Below are positions 61,718-64,000 of a stretch of DNA of 64,000 bases, in pieces. Source of the DNA: Mortierella sp. BCC40632 (lineage: Eukaryota; Mortierellomycota; Mortierellomycetes; Mortierellales; Mortierellaceae); contig WAEK01000015.1 in NCBI GenBank assembly GCA_011634665.1, positions 976,501 through 1,040,500 on the forward strand, read 5' to 3'. A model generated the notes under the pieces. It made no database searches, was not told where the DNA came from, and saw only the letters and a list, made by a program, of their open reading frames with translations. A program made the position numbers and the translations under genes. How positions within the stretch are numbered: the stretch's first letter is position 1; each line of letters opens with the position of its first letter.

Positions 61718-64000
61718 TCAATGGCCGGCAGATGGGTCCACCTTGGCTTGGTCAATACAGAGCGGACAAGGCGTTCTGCCGCGCTTGGACCGTATGAGAG
61801 CCGCATGGTTGGCTTTGGCTCGGAGAGTGATCTTGCTCAGTCCAGGCTTCATCTTGGGCATCCTTTCTTCATCGTCCGCAAACAGACACTTGTCATGGAA
61901 GACGTGATGGCAAAAGAAGGCTACAAAGGTCGAGATGTCTGTTCCAGGGATCCTCGTCTCGTTCCTGCCAAGGATTGGCTCTAAGCATATCGCGCACGTT
62001 GTGTCCTCTGTCAATCATTTTAATAGGCAAAAAAGGAAAGTTTTTTTTTTTTATTGTTAGTACTCTCCTCATTTCTTGATCTCATATTTAAACAAGAAAC
62101 ATCATAAAAAATACTTTGTTGTTGTTGTTGTTCTTACCAGAGATGGAAATACCACGCTTCTGAGATCTCAAGAGCTGATCCGCCATGGCAACGCTGTCGC
62201 TGACCAAAATTCTTCGGCATCCTTCACGCAGAGACATTTGAAGGTTGAAATCTTGCAAGATCTTCATCAAGGCGGGTCTCAGGTTCGGGATTTCGAGTCC
62301 GTTCGGGATCCTGCGAATCAATCGGATCGGATCAATCTCGGTGCCAACATTCTGAAGCAATCCACGGATGAAATCTGCAAGGGTGATTAGTGCAACAAGG
62401 AGTTAATGTCAAATGTTGAGAAACAAGGACCGATTGAGGACAACAAATACGCTGGCTTACGTGGTTTGTCCATAGAGTATTTGAGAAGATCCTCCCACAG
62501 GTCATCATCATTTTGTTCCTTTGCAAAGCTGATGGCCTATGACACATGGAGATACCCGAGGAAGTTGTGGTTAAAAGAAGCTCAACTATCCCAAATGTTG
62601 GAAATCAACTAGAAAAACAATAACGCCAGCAACAAGACTTACCCTCTCGACATCTCCAAGGCGCTCGATAATCAACATGAGAGCCTTCTTGTTGTTGCCC
62701 ATGCGTCCCAAAAGGAACACCATCTCAGGTACGAGGTCGCGTTTCTCGCACGCACGATATGCCTATCCATAGATTACGAGAGACCAGAGTCTCCATGTTA
62801 GGAATCGCTTCAGCAGCAAAATTTAGCATGACATCAACAGATAGCCAATAGGTCTCTACATACTCTTTCAAGCGAATAGTAATTGCTGGCTCTCAAAAAG
62901 TCAATGAGCTTTCCTGGTGCATAGTCTGCATACAGTTCGACCTGAAGATCATGGAACTCAAATCCAAGGTGTGGATCCTTCAAAAAGAGTGCATCCAAAT
63001 AGATATGCAACAAGCGTGGCTGGCCTCTGAGTTGAGGGATGACCTTGCGGATCTATTTATGACCAAACAGAGAAAAGAAGCTTTAGGAAATACGAAGCCG
63101 CTTGAAAATAACGATTAGATAGCCTGGTCAAAATCCACTTACTGGAATCTCGTCTGTATGCTGAACCATCAACTGAACAGCTGGGCCATGGATCAACTCT
63201 TCCTCAGCCGATAGCGGCGGCTCGGGTTCTTGTGTCTCTGACGCCTCTTTTCCTTTGCCTGATCCCTTCTTTTCCTGTGCTTCTTTCCAACCCTTGATTT
63301 TTTGCTCATAGAGATACTGGTCAAACTCCATTAGCAATATTGCTTTGTCTAGTACCGCATGGAACAAATCACGTTCACGAATCAAATCGAAGACATTTGA
63401 ACGTCTCAATCGCAAGAAGTATTCCACTGCTCTATCTGGGCGATCATCCCGGGTATATCTTTCAGGCGTAGGTAAGAACGAAAGAGCATAATCTACGTTA
63501 GTCGTCTAGAGAGTAGACAGACAGGTATATCGGCAAAGAGGGGGGTTACTTACAGTTCTGCTAGAGACTCCATCAATAAAACGTTATTTTTATCCTGTCT
63601 CAATCGGTCTTCCACGGCAACAATAACATTCTGAATATTGTAAAGGCCAGGGGGGAAACTCTTGACAGTATTAAACAAAGACTGTAGATTGGAAGGAGAG
63701 ATATGAGGTTACGTTAGTACCCCTCTACGACAGTAGCCAAATATAATACCACTTGACAGCAAACAAATATCGCTATTGGTACAAACCTGGTGATCATGCA
63801 TAAGGAAGTATGCAAGAACCAGTTCATAAATGGTGTCGCTCAGCGTTGGCTCCTTGAAGGGAATGAATCCTGCAATAGCCTGTTTGGGTGGAAGAAATTG
63901 ACGTTGAGTGTGCTGCATAACCTGACTCCTCAAGGACAGAGGAAGTTTCATTTCGTAGTTACCTTAAGCTGTCTAGCTTCGGCAAATGCATAGATCCAAT
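61718..64000 (-). CDS. VPS41: VPS41, HOPS complex subunit (3' part, continues past the right edge)
   Basis: Nine exon pieces in coding order: 64000-63963 (cut by the window), 63879-63787, 63681-63554, 63458-63143, 63052-62864, 62762-62643, 62536-62461, 62374-62138 and 62007-61718, giving 494 C-terminal residues. VPS41 is the membrane-binding and Rab7-linked subunit of HOPS, which tethers endosomes and autophagosomes to the vacuole. Visible marks are AIAGFIPFKEPTLSDTIYE, LAELYTRDD, the clathrin-heavy-chain-like repeat (FLLGRMGNNKKALMLIIE), LREGCRRILVSD, and a final RING-H2 with CAIC, CHHVFHDKC and CPLC. All exon phases agree. A CTAAC branch site is seen in the intron at 63459-63553. The N-terminal beta-propeller lies outside the window. 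Identity is certain. Confidence 0.95.

Overview
The window looks like nuclear DNA of an early-diverging filamentous fungus, most likely a Mortierellomycotina (Mortierella-like) genome. That placement is inference from gene content and style. Genes carry up to nine short exons with GT-AG introns (two look GC-AG). Intergenic DNA is full of poly-A/T and GA/TC runs. The gene set is fungal housekeeping, plus an RNF220-like RING protein that I associate mainly with animals.

Layout. 0-10 kb, all plus strand: a P-loop D-glycerate-3-kinase/Tda10-like protein, glyoxalase II (GLO2) with two possible starts, and the mitochondrial inner-membrane dynamin MGM1/OPA1. 11-19 kb: a NIPA-like magnesium transporter (plus) converging on an insulin-degrading-enzyme/Ste23 metalloprotease (minus). 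19-26 kb, plus: a short ORF with a signal peptide, a 948-residue coiled-coil protein, and an RNF220-like RING protein. 26.9-32.7 kb, minus: a MATE transporter whose first exon carries an apparent 2-nt frameshift, and an EI24/RRT8-like membrane protein. 33.4-40.8 kb: electron-transfer flavoprotein alpha (plus), GPI2/PIG-C (minus), COP9 signalosome subunit 8 (plus) and allantoicase (minus).

41-48.8 kb is different. It is almost free of microsatellites and has no recognisable intact gene. It holds a palindrome-rich promoter-like block and at least one decayed reading frame. 49-56 kb, plus: a peroxisomal short-chain dehydrogenase ending in SKL and an IQ-motif coiled-coil protein. 59.3-61.4 kb, plus: a Ser/Pro-rich protein with a C-terminal coiled coil. 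61.7-64 kb, minus: the 3' half of VPS41 (HOPS complex), running off the right edge.

The genes do not form a pathway cluster. Several act in mitochondria or peroxisomes (MGM1, ETF-alpha, the long GLO2 form, the SKL dehydrogenase). Exon models were built by hand from splice sites, reading phase and remembered family alignments, and no database search was run. I did not find a convincing new multi-gene system. The most useful leads are the GA-unit frameshift in the MATE gene, two GC-AG introns fixed by protein alignment, the small secreted ORF, and the 41-48.8 kb island.
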